DNA of 64,000 nucleotides from Saccharina japonica (GCA_008828725.1 MEHQ01004270.1:186001-250000); one strand, 5' to 3'; positions 1 through 11,609 are shown, numbered from the stretch's first letter. The notes: generated by a model not told the origin, from the letters alone. Made by a program: numbers and translations.

Positions 1-723
1 CCTGCCAAATTTCGTTTTCCAACTCGCTTTCGTTTAGGGTGCAAAAGTCTGAAGACGAAATGTCCCTGCTCTTGCGGAACCAGCACGTACCCCCTTGGTC
101 AACCCCACATTATGCGAAGTTTAGTCCACAGGCCCTCTAGCGGAGAACCGTCACTATAGCGGGACCACTACTATTTAGTAATGTAGCACGTAAAACTAGC
201 AAATTCCTGTGTTTGAGATTTGCGGATATTTGGCGGGTATACACAACACCACCCGATAAACAACTCACTTCTCGGCCGAGGGCGTGAGTACCGACTACTG
301 ACTCCCGCTGGAAAAACCGCCCGGGAGGGGAGGAAAAAAAAACGTAGTTCATCGCTTGCCTCTGCATGCAAAACCATAACTTCGAAATCCAGATAGCGGG
401 GGAGTATACTAAAACCATCTCAATTACCTCGTGCGACAAATCGTTTTTTCGTGCATTTGTCCAGAAATCCTACCGCAATTAATTGTGTGTGTGTTTCGAC
501 TGTGTATGGTAACTATGATGACGATTCGACCTTGATAGGAGTGAATGTGGTGTCAGTTTGCCTTTTTCCTTTTGTCGTGTGCCTCGGCTTGGACGGGGAG
601 ACCTATAGCGAAATGTTTTGGTCATTGTACATAATACGTGTGTGTACGTGATTAGCGAAATATCAGAAACTTCGGACGTTCGGACTGAATAACTAGATAT
701 CTATATTATTAAATGCTGTTAGT
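1..723. other. No gene recognised (left edge)
   Basis: I see no convincing coding sequence, RNA gene or mobile-element end in this stretch. ORFs on both strands are short, overlap one another and match no family I know. Confidence 0.5.
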
Positions 724-739
724 GTGTCTGTCTGGAATC

Positions 740-1170
740 ATGATCTCGCGATCCAGAGCGCTTCAGCCCCACCTTTCCCCATAGGAAGGGAGGCTGAGTG
801 CCACAACAAGTGGAACGCCGGGTCTCATGCCCCGCCGAGTCCTGACCATCGCGCGCTTACCGTTGCCCCAATCCCAAGGACAGTGACTACGGACGGCAAT
901 GTAAAGTCCATTTGAACTCTAAATTTGTCCTCCAATGGTCCTTATATTTCCGTTCAGATTGCTACATCACAGCAAACTGCGAGTACTGTCGTCATGGTCT
1001 CGCGAGTCTCGCGATCCAGAGCGTTGCAGTCCCGCCTAGAAGCATCGGTGGAGAGAGTGCGAGACACAATAAGCGGGACACTGCGTCTCACGCCGCGCCG
1101 AGTCCTGGCCGTCGCGTGCTGAGCGCTGCCGACAGTCGTGGTTGTGTCACAACCCAAGGAAGTCCTGACA
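740..1170. repeat. Pair of diverged direct repeats (about 160 bp, spaced about 265 bp)
   Basis: Two related segments, about 742-900 and 1009-1170, share the start TCTCGCGATCCAGAGCG, then a GGAGNGAGTG/CACAA block, CGCCGAGTCCTG and CCCAAGGA. Between them (about 935-970) is a GGTCCTTATATTTCCGTTCAGA-like stretch resembling one arm of the CCACTCTGTCCC MITE family. A similar stretch lies at about 3487-3520, just beyond the neighbouring satellite. No coding function is inferred. Confidence 0.6.
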
Positions 1171-1217
1171 GCCATGCAGCTAGCCTAGCTGCTGACTACA
1201 ACTTATTTAATTACGAA

Positions 1218-3475
1218 ATTGGCAGCTGATTGGCTGACCAAACCCATGCCAGAGGCCGCTGACTCTTTCTGGAAAGTTGGTGCAAGGTTCCACCACACCC
1301 GGGTAGCATAGGGTCCCCTCCCCGGATCGTGAATCCATCCATATCACTAAAACTCGTACAAACCGGGGACAAAATCGGTGATCCCCCGGGTCGAAAACGC
1401 CTCGCACGGTGTGGAAAACCCACCCCCATCGGCTGATCACTGATTAACTGAGGTTCATGGAGCCAGCGGCACCAGGGGATGATAGCGTCCAATCCCCTGA
1501 TCATATATATGTTCATGCATCTACGTCTCCAACAACCCGGGGACGAAAACGGAAACGCGTAAGATGTGGAAGCCCCAACCCCACTGACTGATTCGCGATT
1601 ATATGAGGCTCACGGAGTCAACGCGCGGCGAGCATTGTCAACCCGAACAACGTCGGGGTCCCGCCGCACCCAGGGACTACAAGGTCCCATCCCCGGATCA
1701 GAGATCCTTACACATATCGGAAACCCCCAAACACCTAGGGAAATGGCGTTCCCCCGGATCGATACCAAGGTGTGGAAACCCTTCTCCCATAGGCTGATGG
1801 CTGAATGGGCTGGGGCTCATGTAGCCAGCGCGCGGCGAGAGTTTCTCCTCGGGACAACATCGAGGCCCCGCCGCACCCGGGGACTATATATTTCCAACCC
1901 CGGATCCGAAATCCCTACATACCAATCCGGGGACAAAAATGGAGTTCCCCCGGGTCAATACCGACTCGTAAGGTGTGGAAACCCCACCCGTATCGGCTGA
2001 TTGCTGATTCGCCGGGGGTTATGGAGCCAGCTCGTGGGTTTAGTTGACCTTCGGGACAACCGCGAGCTCCCACCGCACCCGGGGATGATAGTGTCACACC
2101 CCCGTATAATAAATCCTTCCATACATACACAAATCCAACAATTGGTGGATTCAAACGGAGTTCCCCCGGGTCGATACCGCCCCGCAACGTGTGGAAACCC
2201 CACGCCCATCGGCTGCTTGCTGATTGGGCTGGAGCTAATGGAGCCAGCGCGTGGCTGGAGTTGCCCGTTGGGACAACGGCGAGGTGCCGTCGCACCCAGG
2301 GATGATATTATCCCATCCCCGGCTCAGGACGCCTTCCATACGTCAACAAATCCAACAATATGGGGACAAATCGGGTTTCCCCGAGTCGATACCGCCTCGC
2401 AAGGTGTGGAAAGCCCACCCCCATCAGCTGACTGCTGATTGAGCTGGAGCTCACATGAAGCCAGCGCGCGGCGTGAGTTGCTGCTCGGGGCAAGGTCAAG
2501 GTCCCGCCGCACCCGGGGATGATAGTGTCTTATCCCTGGATCCGAATCGCTTTCATAAATATACAACTCCAACAAATAGGGGCACAAATGGAGTTCCCCC
2601 GGGTCGATACTACCTCCCAAGGTGTGGAAACCCCACCCCCATCGGCTGATGGCTGATTGAGCTGGGGCTCATGGAGCCAGCGCGAGGCGAGAGTTGCCCT
2701 TCGGGGCAACGTCAAAGTCCCGCCGCAACCGGGGAGGATAGTGTCCCATCCCCAGATCTGAAATACTTCCATAGATATACAACTCCAACACTTCGGGGAC
2801 AAAAATGGAGTTCCCCTGATCGATACCGCCTCGCAAGGTGAGAAAAACCCACCCCCATCGGCTGATGGCTGATTAGGCTGGAGCTCATGGAGCCAGCGCG
2901 CGGCGACAGTTTCCCCTCGGGACAACATCGAGGTCCCGCCGCACCCGGGGACAATAGTGTTCCATCCCTTGATCCGAAATCCTGCCATGCATATACACCT
3001 CCAACAACCCGGGGACGAAACGGGGTTCCCCGTGTCGATACCGCCTCGCAAGGTGTGGAAACCCCACCCCCATCGGCTGATTGCTGATTGGCTGGGGCTT
3101 ATTGAACCAGCGCGGGGCTATCATAGAGTTTCCCGTCGGGACAACGGCAGGGTCCCACCGCAGCCGGGGATGATAGTGTCCCATCCCCGGATCCGAAACC
3201 CCTTCATACATATACAACTCCAACAATCCAGGGACGAAAATATAGTTCCCCCGGGTCGATACCGCCTCGCAAGTTGTGGAAACTCCACCTCAATCGGTTG
3301 AGTGCTGATTTGGCTGGGGTTCATGGCGCCAGCGCTCGGCGAGAGTTGTCTCTCGGGACAACGTCGATATCCGGCCGTACCCGGGGACGATAGTATCCTA
3401 TGCCCGGATCATACATTGTTCCATACATCTACAACTCTATCAACACGGGGATGAAAACGGGCATCTCTCGGGTCG
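1218..3475 (+). repeat. Satellite A: about 10 tandem copies of a ~215 bp unit
   Basis: The unit has recognisable blocks in fixed order: CATGGAGCCAGCGCG, TCGGGACAACGTCGAGGTCC, CGCCGCACCCGGGGATGATA, CCATCCCCGGATCCGAAATC, TTCCCCCGGGTCGATACCGC and CCCCATCGGCTGATTGCTGA. The GGCTGAT-type anchor recurs at about 1431, 1583, 1791, 1997, 2211, 2427, 2643, 2861, 3077 and 3297. Spacing is therefore 206-220 bp, with one short unit of about 152 bp. Copies differ by scattered substitutions. Overlapping ORFs of 60-170 codons on both strands are translations of the repeat. Confidence 0.9.
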
Positions 3476-3899
3476 GCACTGGTCCGCACAATGGTTCTTT
3501 CATTTCTGTTCAGAATGGTAAGTCACAGCATACGACTCCTGCTTTACCAGGTAATACATATTACTATCGGAAACGCAGAGCTAGCGCCGCGGGTGAAGCC
3601 GTTGCTGTACCACTAGTGTTTTCTTAAAACCAAAATAAAGGTGCAACATCAACAAATCACATAACTCATGCGATGCAGTCACCACGATCATGATGGCATA
3701 TGGACGGGCGTTGGCATCAATCGTAACTTTGATATCTGCCGCACCCCTCCCCCCCACCCCTCCTCTCCGGAGCATGTGTGCCCCTTCATACACCTTCTTA
3801 TCGGTCGGCACATGCGCAGATTTGTAAACCCGTACACACACGAGTATACCCCCCTACGTTGTTCAATTATCACGATACACTATTTAATAGTGTAGATAC
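3476..3899. other. Spacer between satellites, no gene recognised
   Basis: Contains a short fragment resembling the CCACTCTGTCCC MITE arm near 3487-3520 and a C-rich run near 3745-3765. Nothing else is recognised. Confidence 0.5.
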
Positions 3900-6640
3900 T
3901 GATTAAAGCTGGCTTCTTCTTTTGTGCACGGGCGCCGGTTAAATTTACTAAAACGCCAGGTGCACTCTTTGGTTTTCCTCGTAAACCTCAGGACTCACTG
4001 ATTCGTCTACGTACGGATTAATCGTTTGCATATTGTTGGAGGATATGTTATATTTTGACTTGTACAACATACGCCCTTTATCGCACGCGAAACTGATTTA
4101 CCACTGCCCACATCACACACCAGCATTGTAAAGCGTGCTGGCGATCCATACAGCATCTCGCCGGGAGATCACTCAGCTGGATGTTGATTAAAGCTTGCTT
4201 CTTCGTTTTGTGGACGGGCGCTGGTTACCTGGACGAACTCATCAGGTGCACCGGTTGACCATCCCTGTAGACCCCAGGTATGTTTGATCCCTCTCTGGAA
4301 TAACCGTTTGGATATTGTGGAGGGGGATCGTCGTATATTTTGACCGGTAAAACCAACGTCCCCTTCATCGCACGCACAAGTAATTTAACACGGTACACGT
4401 CGCAAGCCAGCATTGCATTTTGTTATGTGGAGTCATCAATCGCCTCGCAGAGGGGTGACTCAGCTGGATGTTGATCAACGCTGGCTTGTTCTTGTGAACG
4501 GACGCCTGGAATATCAAACGAAACCATCAGGTACTACACTGGTCGGTTTTCCTTGTCGACCCCAGGTATCATTGATCCGTCTTTAGAATAACCGTAGAGA
4601 TACCGTTTGAGGATCTTTGGATATTTTGAAGGGTAACACAGACACCTTTATCATACGCAGAAGTCACTTCACACTGCACACACCACACGCCAACATTGTA
4701 CTGCGTTCGGTGGATTAATATTTCATCTCGCTGGGGGGTCACTCAGCTGGACGTTGATAGTAGCTTCTTGCATTCTACTTGTGAACGGACGCAGGTTGAA
4801 TCTAACGAAGTAATCAGGTGCACAGGTTGGTCTTCCTTGAACCTCAGCGATCATTGACCCGTCTCTGAATTAACCGTTAGAAGATTGTTGGAGGACTTTT
4901 GTATAGCTTGACCACAGTAAACCCAACACCCGTGGGTGTCCTTTCACACTGCAGGTACAAACATATCACACTACTGTAGCAGTACTGCGTACCGTGGATC
5001 CATCCCACATCTCACCGGGGGAGCACTCACCTCCTAGATATTGATCAAAGCTGGCTTCTTCTACTTGTGGACCGGCGCTGGTTATATGAAACAAACTCAA
5101 TTGCAGGTGCACTCGTTGCCCTTCCTTGTACACCCCAGGTAGCTTTGATCCCGCTCTGGATTTACCGTTTGGATATTGTCGGAGGATCTTCGAAAGTTTT
5201 GACCAGTAAAACAAACACCCTCCATCGTACGCAGACATATTTTCGCACTGCACATATCACACACGAGCATTATTATACTGCCTACTGTGGACTCGTCCAC
5301 CATCTCGGCGGGGGGTGACTCAGCTAGATGTTTGATCAAAAACGTGCTTCAACGATTTGTGGACGGGCGCTGGTTAAATCAAATGAAATCATCAGTTAGT
5401 TGCACTGGTGGATCTTCCCGGTGGACTCCAGGTATCTTTGACCCCTCTCTAGATTAACCGTTTGGTTATTTTTGTGGGGGGATCTTTGTATTTATTGACC
5501 GATGAAACCCAAACACCCTTCATAGCACGCAGACTTAAGTTCGCACTGCACACCACCACACACCAGCATTGTAATGCGTACTGCGGGTTCATCGACCATC
5601 TCGCCGCGGGATCACTCACCTCCTAGATATCGATCAAAACTGCCTTCTTCTTGGCGCATGTTGAATCGAACGAGATCATCGGTACACCACCGGTTGGTCT
5701 TTCTTGTCGACCCCATGTATCATCGATCCGTCTTTAGTGTAACCGTTGTGATATTGTTGGAGGATATTTGTATGTTTTGGGCGGGTAAATTAAACACCCT
5801 TCATCGTACGCAGAAGTAATTTCGTGCTGCACACGTCACACGCCAGCATTGTACTGCGTTCGGCGGATTCATCTACGATCTCGCCGGGGGATGACTCAGC
5901 CGGATGTCGATCAAAGCTTGAGTCTTCTACTTGTGGACGGTCGCTGGTTGAGTCAAACGAAATCATCAGGTGCACCAGGGTGCACTGCTGTGGTTGGTCT
6001 TCCTTCAAGACCTAAGGTATCATAGATCCGTCTGTAGATCAACCGTTTGCAAATTGTGAGAGGATCTTTGTATTGTTTTACCGGTAAAACCAACAACCGT
6101 CATCGCGCCCGGATGCGTCCTATCACGCTACACACCTCACACACCATGCACACACCAGCATTGTACTGCGAACTGTGGATTGATCCAGCACCTTACCGGG
6201 GGGATCACTCGGCTGGGTGTCAATCAAAGCTGGCTTCTTCTACTTGTGGATGGGCGCTGGGTAAATCTAATGGCACCATCAGGTGCACTGGTTGGTATCC
6301 CCTGTAGACCCCACAGGCGTCTTTGACCTCTCTCTGGAGTAACCGTTTGGACATTGTGAGAGAATCTTTGATTTGTTTTACCAGTAAAACAAACACCCTT
6401 CATCGCACGCAGACGTCGTTTCACACTACAAACATCACACACAAGTATTGTACTGAGTACTACAGTAATTCATCATGTCGCCGGGGGATCACTCAACCGG
6501 ATGCTGATCAAGAACTTGCTTTTTTCTATGTGTAGACGGGTGCTGGTTAAATCAGACGAAATCATCAGGTAGGTGCCGCGTTTGATCTTTCTTGTGGATT
6601 CCGGGTATCTTAGATCCCTCTGTGGATTAACCGTTTAGTT
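3900..6640 (+). repeat. Satellite B, block 1: about 9-10 tandem copies of a ~287 bp unit
   Basis: The unit includes GATCAAAGCTGGCTTCTTC, TTGTGGACGGGCGCTGGTTA, AATCATCAGGTGCACTGGTT, ACCCCAGGTATCTTTGATCC, TAACCGTTTGGATATTGT, TGACCGGTAAAACCAAACAC, CCAGCATTGTACTGCG and CATCTCGCCGGGGGATCACT. The GCTGGCTTCTT anchor recurs near 3908, 4193, 4476, 4757, 5049, 5337, 5640, 5916, 6228 and 6513. Substitution divergence between neighbours is high, so the array is not freshly amplified. Its ORFs are translations of the repeat. Confidence 0.9.
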
Positions 6641-7294
6641 TACTTTTTATTTTCTATTTTTTCCATGCCATATATGTACTGTACAGTACAGTAGTATCTT
6701 CGCCCTTCCTTTTCTCTCTCCTTCCTATTATTAGTCGTAACTCAGATCCGGGGTCACAAAGTAGGCTCCTCTCCCTCCTCCCCAACTACGGTTCTTGCCT
6801 TGCTTTTTTATCGCGAGAAGACCCAGCCTTTTCTTCCCTCGTCGACTCGCATCGAATTGTGCCTACCCACGCTACTATTAATAGGCGCTCTCAGCAGTTG
6901 AATCCGTTTTTTTATTTACTTTTGCAAATAAACTCGAAAGTCCTACCCCCGTGAGATTCGAACTCTAGACTTCAACCTGCGGAAGCGTTCAAGGTTACCT
7001 CTAGACCATCGGGGCGACCGACTTATGGCCGATGGTATATACATGTGTGCGGTGTAGACACTGTACTCGTAGTGCACAGCGGTAGGAGGGTTCACGAAGC
7101 TTTACAGTTGAAGTTACAGTAGTAGTTCCCCGGGTCCTGGATCGTGGATCGTGGATCTTGGATCCTCCTGTGGTAGATGTTGCACAGAGTGGGTACGGTG
7201 TGGCGTGGGCACCGCCATCCTTGACCACAATCGCTGTCCAGCTCTTCGGTCGTCGTTGTCGAGCTTACTTTGTTTCGGCTCTGGTAGCTGTGTA
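6641..7294. other. Non-satellite segment interrupting satellite B
   Basis: About 650 bp with no resemblance to the satellite unit. It has a pyrimidine-rich start, a tRNA-like sequence on the minus strand (6944-7015), a GGATCNTGGATC short direct repeat near 7137-7165, and a TATTAATA scar-like palindrome at 6876-6883. No coding gene is recognised. Confidence 0.6.
6944..7015 (-). pseudogene. tRNA-like sequence with Pol III A and B boxes, probably degenerate
   Basis: Read on the minus strand, the 72 nt begin GCCCCGATGGTCTAGAGG and contain TTCGAAT in the T-loop position. The A-box pattern (TGGTCTAGAGG) and B-box pattern (GTTCGAATC) are both present at tRNA-like spacing, and T8, A14, GG, A21, T33, TTC and A58 fall at canonical positions; position 34-36 would read CCG. 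The anticodon, D and T stems pair poorly and the acceptor stem pairs only in part (CCCCG with CGGGG, out of register). I read it as a tRNA pseudogene or the head of a tRNA-derived SINE rather than a working tRNA. Confidence 0.4.
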
Positions 7295-8105
7295 CTGTGA
7301 GAGGGTATTTGCAGGCATTGGCCGGTAAAACAGACACCCTTCGTCGCACGCAGAAGTCATTCCACACTACACACCACCACACACCAGCATTGCAATGCAT
7401 GCTCTGGATTAATCCGCCATCTCATCGCAGGATCATTTACCTATTAATAGAAGTTTGGCCTCTTCTGTTTGTGGACGTGCGCCTGTTAAATCAAACCAAA
7501 TGATCTCAGGTGCACTTGTTTACCTTCCTTGTAGGTCACAGGTGTCTTTGAGCCGTTCTTTGGATACCTATATGGATATTTGTATGTTTTGACGGGTGGA
7601 GCAAACACCCGTTTCATACCACGCAGAAGTCGTATCGCACTGCACACGTCAAACACCAGCAGTGTACTGCGTACCGTGGATCAAGCCACCATCTCGCCGG
7701 GAGGTCACTCAGCTCAGCTGGATGTTGATCAAAGCTGGTATCTTCTCTTTGGACAGGCGCCGGTTAAATCAAACGGACCACTGGTTCTTCTTCCATGTAA
7801 ACCCCAGGTATCATTGACCCGTCCGTGGATTAAGCGTTCGGATATCATTGGAGGATCTTTGTGTGTTTTGACCGGTAAAACCAAATACCCTCCATCGCAC
7901 GCAGGTAACATTTCACAACTGCACACATCACACGCCAGCATTCTACTGCGCGCTGTGGACTCATCCAACATCTCACCGGGGGGCCACTCAGTTGGTTGTT
8001 GATCAAAGCTGGCTTCTTATATTTGACAAATTATGGACGGACGCTGGTTACGTCAAACACTACCATCAGGTGCACTGCACTGCTGTAGACCCCAGGTATG
8101 GAGGG
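7295..8105 (+). repeat. Satellite B, block 2: about 3 copies of the ~287 bp unit
   Basis: Satellite B resumes partway through a unit (GGCCGGTAAAACAGACACCC) and runs for about 2.8 units, with anchors near 7462, 7733 and 8006. It ends at CCCCAGGTATGG. The first unit carries a TATTAATA insertion at 7442-7449 in a position where other units have CTAG. Confidence 0.85.
7442..7449. other. TATTAATA scar-like insertion in a satellite B unit
   Basis: The sequence is TTACCTATTAATAGAAGTTT. Other units have CAGCTAGATGTTT or ACCTCCTAGATATTG here (about 5329, 5031 and 5620), so CTAG appears to have become CTA-TTAATA-G. Read as a candidate transposon excision footprint; this unit is diverged, so it is weaker support than the sites at 19659 and 49815. 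Confidence 0.45.
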
Positions 8106-8360
8106 GGGTGGCTTTCCCCCTACTACTACCTCCTTCTTTCGCCGCCACCACCCCCAGAACATGACACATGTTTTCCCATGACCTCACCTTCTCCCACCCT
8201 CCTACACCCTTGATCCCAACTTGCGGTCGATCAGAGGGATGGCAAAGAAAGGTGGTCGTCGGCCTTGTTCCGTACTAGGGTTTTGCTTTGCGTACGGTTA
8301 TGACCACCCTCTCTGTCTGCCCGTCACCTGACCTCTACGAATCAACGGCAGCTTGGTATA

Positions 8361-8533
8361 CAGTACAGGACACCTAATAAAAAACAGGAAATCTGGCCCA
8401 GGCTGGATTTCTTATTTGAGAGAGGGTGCTTTCTACACTAATTTCAAGATAACGACCCCATAATATATTAGTTTCCTCGAAATCTCAGCCTGGGTTTCTT
8501 ATTAGCTTGTTTCTTATTAGGTGTCCTGTACTG
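8361..8533. mobile_element. CAGTACAGG-family MITE, complete copy (173 bp)
   Basis: Terminal inverted repeats CAGTACAGGACACCTAATAA / TTATTAGGTGTCCTGTACTG bound the element, with TA on each side (8359-8360, 8534-8535). It has no coding capacity. A TA duplication with short TIRs suggests a Tc1/mariner-mobilised MITE, but the family is not one I can name. A second copy at 9009-9945 is split by other elements, and a diverged copy lies at about 11888-12035. Confidence 0.85.
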
Positions 8534-8761
8534 TATAGCTTGTGGGGATTGTCGCGCTATGTATACACATCTCGCCCTCGCTTCCCCGCCGCAGTGGTTT
8601 AGTTTCTCCCCGACAATTAACTACTGGTATGACTGGGGTATCATATGATGGAGTTGGGCACACGTTACGAGTATAGGATAGAAGTGCATCTAAATACCAG
8701 TACGGTATACGAATACTTCTTATTTTTGGGGAGGGCGTCTCAGTTGAGCAGCTCCAAAATA

Positions 8762-8840
8762 ACTACTCGTAGGATCTGCGGTATACACAAAACCCTAAGT
8801 ATATATTTACCTGTTTTTACTGTCAATATTTGTTTCTATT
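8762..8840. mobile_element. TTAC-MITE fragment
   Basis: The interior TAGGATCTGCGGTATACACA ... TATTTACCTGTTTTTACTGT matches the inside of the TTAC-MITE family, but neither terminus is present. Probably a truncated copy. Confidence 0.55.
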
Positions 8841-8866
8841 TGCTACCTGGTACCTGGTATGGCTGC

Positions 8867-9003
8867 AATACTACGGGTGACCATACGTAGTAAATAGGGG
8901 ATCTGCGGTATAGACAAAAAAAAAACTACATGTTTACCCATTTTTACAAGCAATATTGGGTCCTACAGTTAAAAAACGAAAATGACTATGGTCCCTCGTC
9001 ATA
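8867..9003. mobile_element. TTAC-MITE, diverged nearly full copy
   Basis: Begins TACTACGGGTGACCATACG and ends CTATGGTCCCTCGTCATA, i.e. mutated forms of the family termini TTACGGGGGACCATAG / CTATGGTCCCCCGTAA. It has the usual AT-rich interior (GGTATAGACAAAA ... TTTACCCATTTTTAC). Confidence 0.65.
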
Positions 9004-9024
9004 GTATACAGTACAGGACACCTA

Positions 9025-9776
9025 TTATACGGGGGACCATAGTAAATAAGATCTATGATACACGCAAAAAGCTTTATACTTACCTATTTTTACTGATAAG
9101 GGCCCGTTTTAACGAAGAAAAAAAAAAATCAATTTGGAAAAAAACAAAATCGAATCCGCTTTTCATTGGTCAGAACCCGCACCACCACCCAAGATTATAC
9201 CCCAAGATCCTAATATTTGGTGCTGGTGCGTGTTTTGACCAATGAAAAGCGAATTTGAATTTTTATTTTTCCAAATTGGATTTATTTTATACTCGTTAAT
9301 ATGGGCCCTAAGGGCCCGTTTTAACGAAGAAGAAAAAAATTCAATTTGGAAAAAAAAAAAAATCAAATCCGCTTTTCGTTGGTCAACACACGCACCAGCA
9401 CCAAAGATTAGGATCTTGGGGCATAATATTTGGTGCTGGTGCGTGTGTTGACCAATGAAAAGCGAATTTTTATTTTTATTTTTCCAAATTGGATTTATTT
9501 TACATTCGTTAATATGGGCCCTAAGGGCCCGTTTTAACGAAGAAGAAAAAAAATCAATTTGGAAAAAAAAAAAAATCAAATCCGCTTTTCGTTGGTCAAC
9601 ACACGCACCAGCACCAAAGATTAGGATCTTGGGGGGTGCTGGTGCGTGTGTTGACCAATGAAAAGCGAATTTGAATTTTTATTTTTCCAAATTGGATTTA
9701 TTTTATACTCGTTAATATGGGCCCTAACATCTGGTCCTATTTCATTTTTTTCATTTTTTGTTTTGGTCCCCCGTAA
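9025..9776. mobile_element. TTAC-MITE inserted in the CAGTACAGG element
   Basis: Left end TTATACGGGGGACCATAG at 9025 and right end TTGGTCCCCCGTAA at 9776, flanked by TA at 9023-9024 and 9777-9778. The host site in the sister copy has a single TA. The element is interrupted after TTTTTACTGA by three Harbinger-like MITEs and resumes at CATCTGGTCCTATTTCA. No transposase is encoded; the TA duplication and short TIRs point to Tc1/mariner-type mobilisation. Confidence 0.85.
9100..9724. mobile_element. Three adjacent Tourist/Harbinger-like MITEs
   Basis: Copies at 9100-9308, 9312-9521 and 9525-9724 (209, 210 and 200 bp) each run GGGCCCGTTTTAACGA ... TCGTTAATATGGGCCC and fold into a near-perfect hairpin. 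TAA occurs before, between and after them. TIRs starting GGGCCC with a TAA/TTA duplication are typical of PIF/Harbinger (Tourist) MITEs. The loop carries CACACGCACCAGCACCAAAG and its inverse. Tandem copies sharing a TAA suggest insertion at the end of an existing copy or tandem duplication. Confidence 0.9.
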
Positions 9777-10139
9777 TAATAAGAAACAGGAAATCTGGTC
9801 CAGGCTGGATTTCTTATTTGAGAGAGGGTGCTTTCTACACTAATTTCAAGAAAACGCCTCTTGAAATTCTATACCAGGTATTCCTCAAAAATGTCAGCAT
9901 GGCTCTTTCTTATTAGCCTGTTTCTTATCAGGTGTCCTGTACTTGTACCTCACCTGAAACCTGACTTTAAAAAAAAAAGGAAAGTGCAACCCGATGGCCC
10001 AAGGGTAGAAATTATTGGCCAAATTGTGTCACTGAGACTGATAGGGATTTTTCAACTGAGGTAACACTACAAAGTAGTACCCCACAGCAGTGCCCAACAT
10101 CGTCTTTGTTTTTTGCCAATATGTTTCGATACGGACCTA

Positions 10140-10274
10140 TTACACGGGAGGGGGGCCATAGTAAACACTAGTAAATAGGACCTACCGTGCACACAAAAAC
10201 CTATATATTTACACACTTTTACTACCAATACTTGGTCCTATTTACTAGTGTTTACGATGGCCCCCCTCCTGTAA
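10140..10274. mobile_element. TTAC-MITE, complete copy (135 bp)
   Basis: Runs from TTACACGGGAGGGGGGCCATA to ATGGCCCCCCTCCTGTAA with TA at both borders (10138-10139, 10275-10276). The stem is longer than in other copies because of an extra AACACTAGTAAAT block in each arm. Confidence 0.85.
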
Positions 10275-11253
10275 TATAGGCCATGGGATGGGCCCATCGG
10301 GTCAAGCGTGCACGTTTCACTTTTCCCCTATATAGGGACGGACCCCTTTTAAGGGAGATAAGAGATATTTCGTACTGGAATTAGAGTTAATTCATTAGTT
10401 TTCGACTTCGGGCACACGAAATAGGGAATAGAAAGGGACACACCAACGTGTATCACCCCCCCCCAAAATCACGCAGTGGGCTTGGCCGTAATCGTAATTT
10501 GTTTACCGTCAAGCTTGCTTGCCCTTCTCAAGTTCCGAGGGGGGGGTTCATGCGTTGTTTGAGTGATGTACAGAGCTCCTACGCTATAATCAAGTGAGGA
10601 TCCACCGGAAATTGCAGGTGCATCCCTACCGTACGTAGCATGCGCCGAACAACACGAAAAAGTAAAACTAGTTTTCCAACGATAAGGCGTGCCTTGTAAG
10701 ACAAGACGTATGCCTTATAAGGCATATGCCTTATTGGGTATATAGAGTTCCTGGGCTAAAAATATCCCGTCAGCCAGAAACGTTTTGGGCAAAACAAAAT
10801 GCTACCCCTACCATGATAGCGCGCGTCGTTGTTTTTATTTTTTTGTCCTATTAATAGACGACCTGCCTTGAGTCATGCCGCTCCAATGTATTCCACACAC
10901 AAAATCCAGTCTGCGTATACCCTACGTATACGACCCCATCCCGTCTTGACGCGTTTTTTATTCCCCCGACGTACTCGCACTGAAGGTCGTTCCTCCCCTG
11001 CGATCGTCTTTTGCCGTTTTGTTGCTGGTCCTCCACCATTCCACCGATGCAAAAGTAGCAAAAGGCTGTCACAAACGGAGAACGATACACAGCAGCAAGA
11101 TAAAACAGAAGGACCACGAAAGGGATTCAGAAAAATAAACTTGACGGTGTTACCCAAGTGTTATCGCAACATTGAGGAGGTTATCAATGAAAAAGTCAAG
11201 TCGTTTCGGATGGAAACAATATATTGGAGCATGGTACAGTAATACCAATACTA
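10275..11253. other. No gene recognised
   Basis: Contains CCTTATAAGGCATATGCCTTA-like palindromic repeats near 10690-10740 and a 137-codon ORF at 10829-11242 (+) that resembles no family I know and has mixed, repeat-like composition. A TATTAATA palindrome lies at 10849-10856. Confidence 0.45.
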
Positions 11254-11360
11254 TTACGGGGGACCATAGTAAATACTACCTGGTAGTAATTATTCTTATA
11301 AAAAATGAGGGAAATATATAGGTTTTAGTGTGCACCGTAGGTCCCCTATTTACTACATTA
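11254..11360. mobile_element. TTAC-MITE, right end lost
   Basis: Starts TA|TTACGGGGGACCATAGTAAA and keeps the interior through GTGCACCGTAGGTCCCCTAT. The right terminus is replaced by TTTACTACATTAGCCCACCC. A similar TACTACATTTGCCCACCC joint occurs at about 38451 and 39161. Confidence 0.7.
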
Positions 11361-11609
11361 GCCCACCCTAATAGCAAGCTTCGCGAAGCTCAACAGTTAC
11401 ACGTTGACAAAAAACAAATCACAAAAAAAAAATGCTTCGTTTACTTTATTCTTGCAGAGGGGGGGTGGGGAGTTGGGAGGAGGGGAAAACGCCTCCTTAA
11501 GGCACAGCCCTCCTGCTTCACCGCTGCCACCGCCGCGCGTCCCTCCGCGTGATATACACGCGACTGGCCGGGCTTAACCATCCCAGCCAGATAAAGAAGT
11601 CACGATCCC

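Larger units (their letters stand above)
9009..9945. mobile_element. CAGTACAGG-family MITE split by nested insertions
   Basis: The left end CAGTACAGGACACC lies at 9009-9022 and the body resumes after 9776 with TAATAAGAAACAGGAAATC, matching the intact 8361 copy. It ends near 9945 with TATCAGGTGTCCTGTACTTG. The intervening 750 bp is a TTAC-MITE that itself contains three Harbinger-like MITEs. Because the intact copy gives the empty site (ACACCTAATAA), this copy defines the TTAC-MITE ends and its TA duplication. Confidence 0.85.

Noticed and set aside
1218..8105. Regular repeats that might suggest a CRISPR array
   Set aside because: Units are 200-290 bp, diverge along their whole length and lack unique spacers; the window is eukaryotic nuclear DNA.
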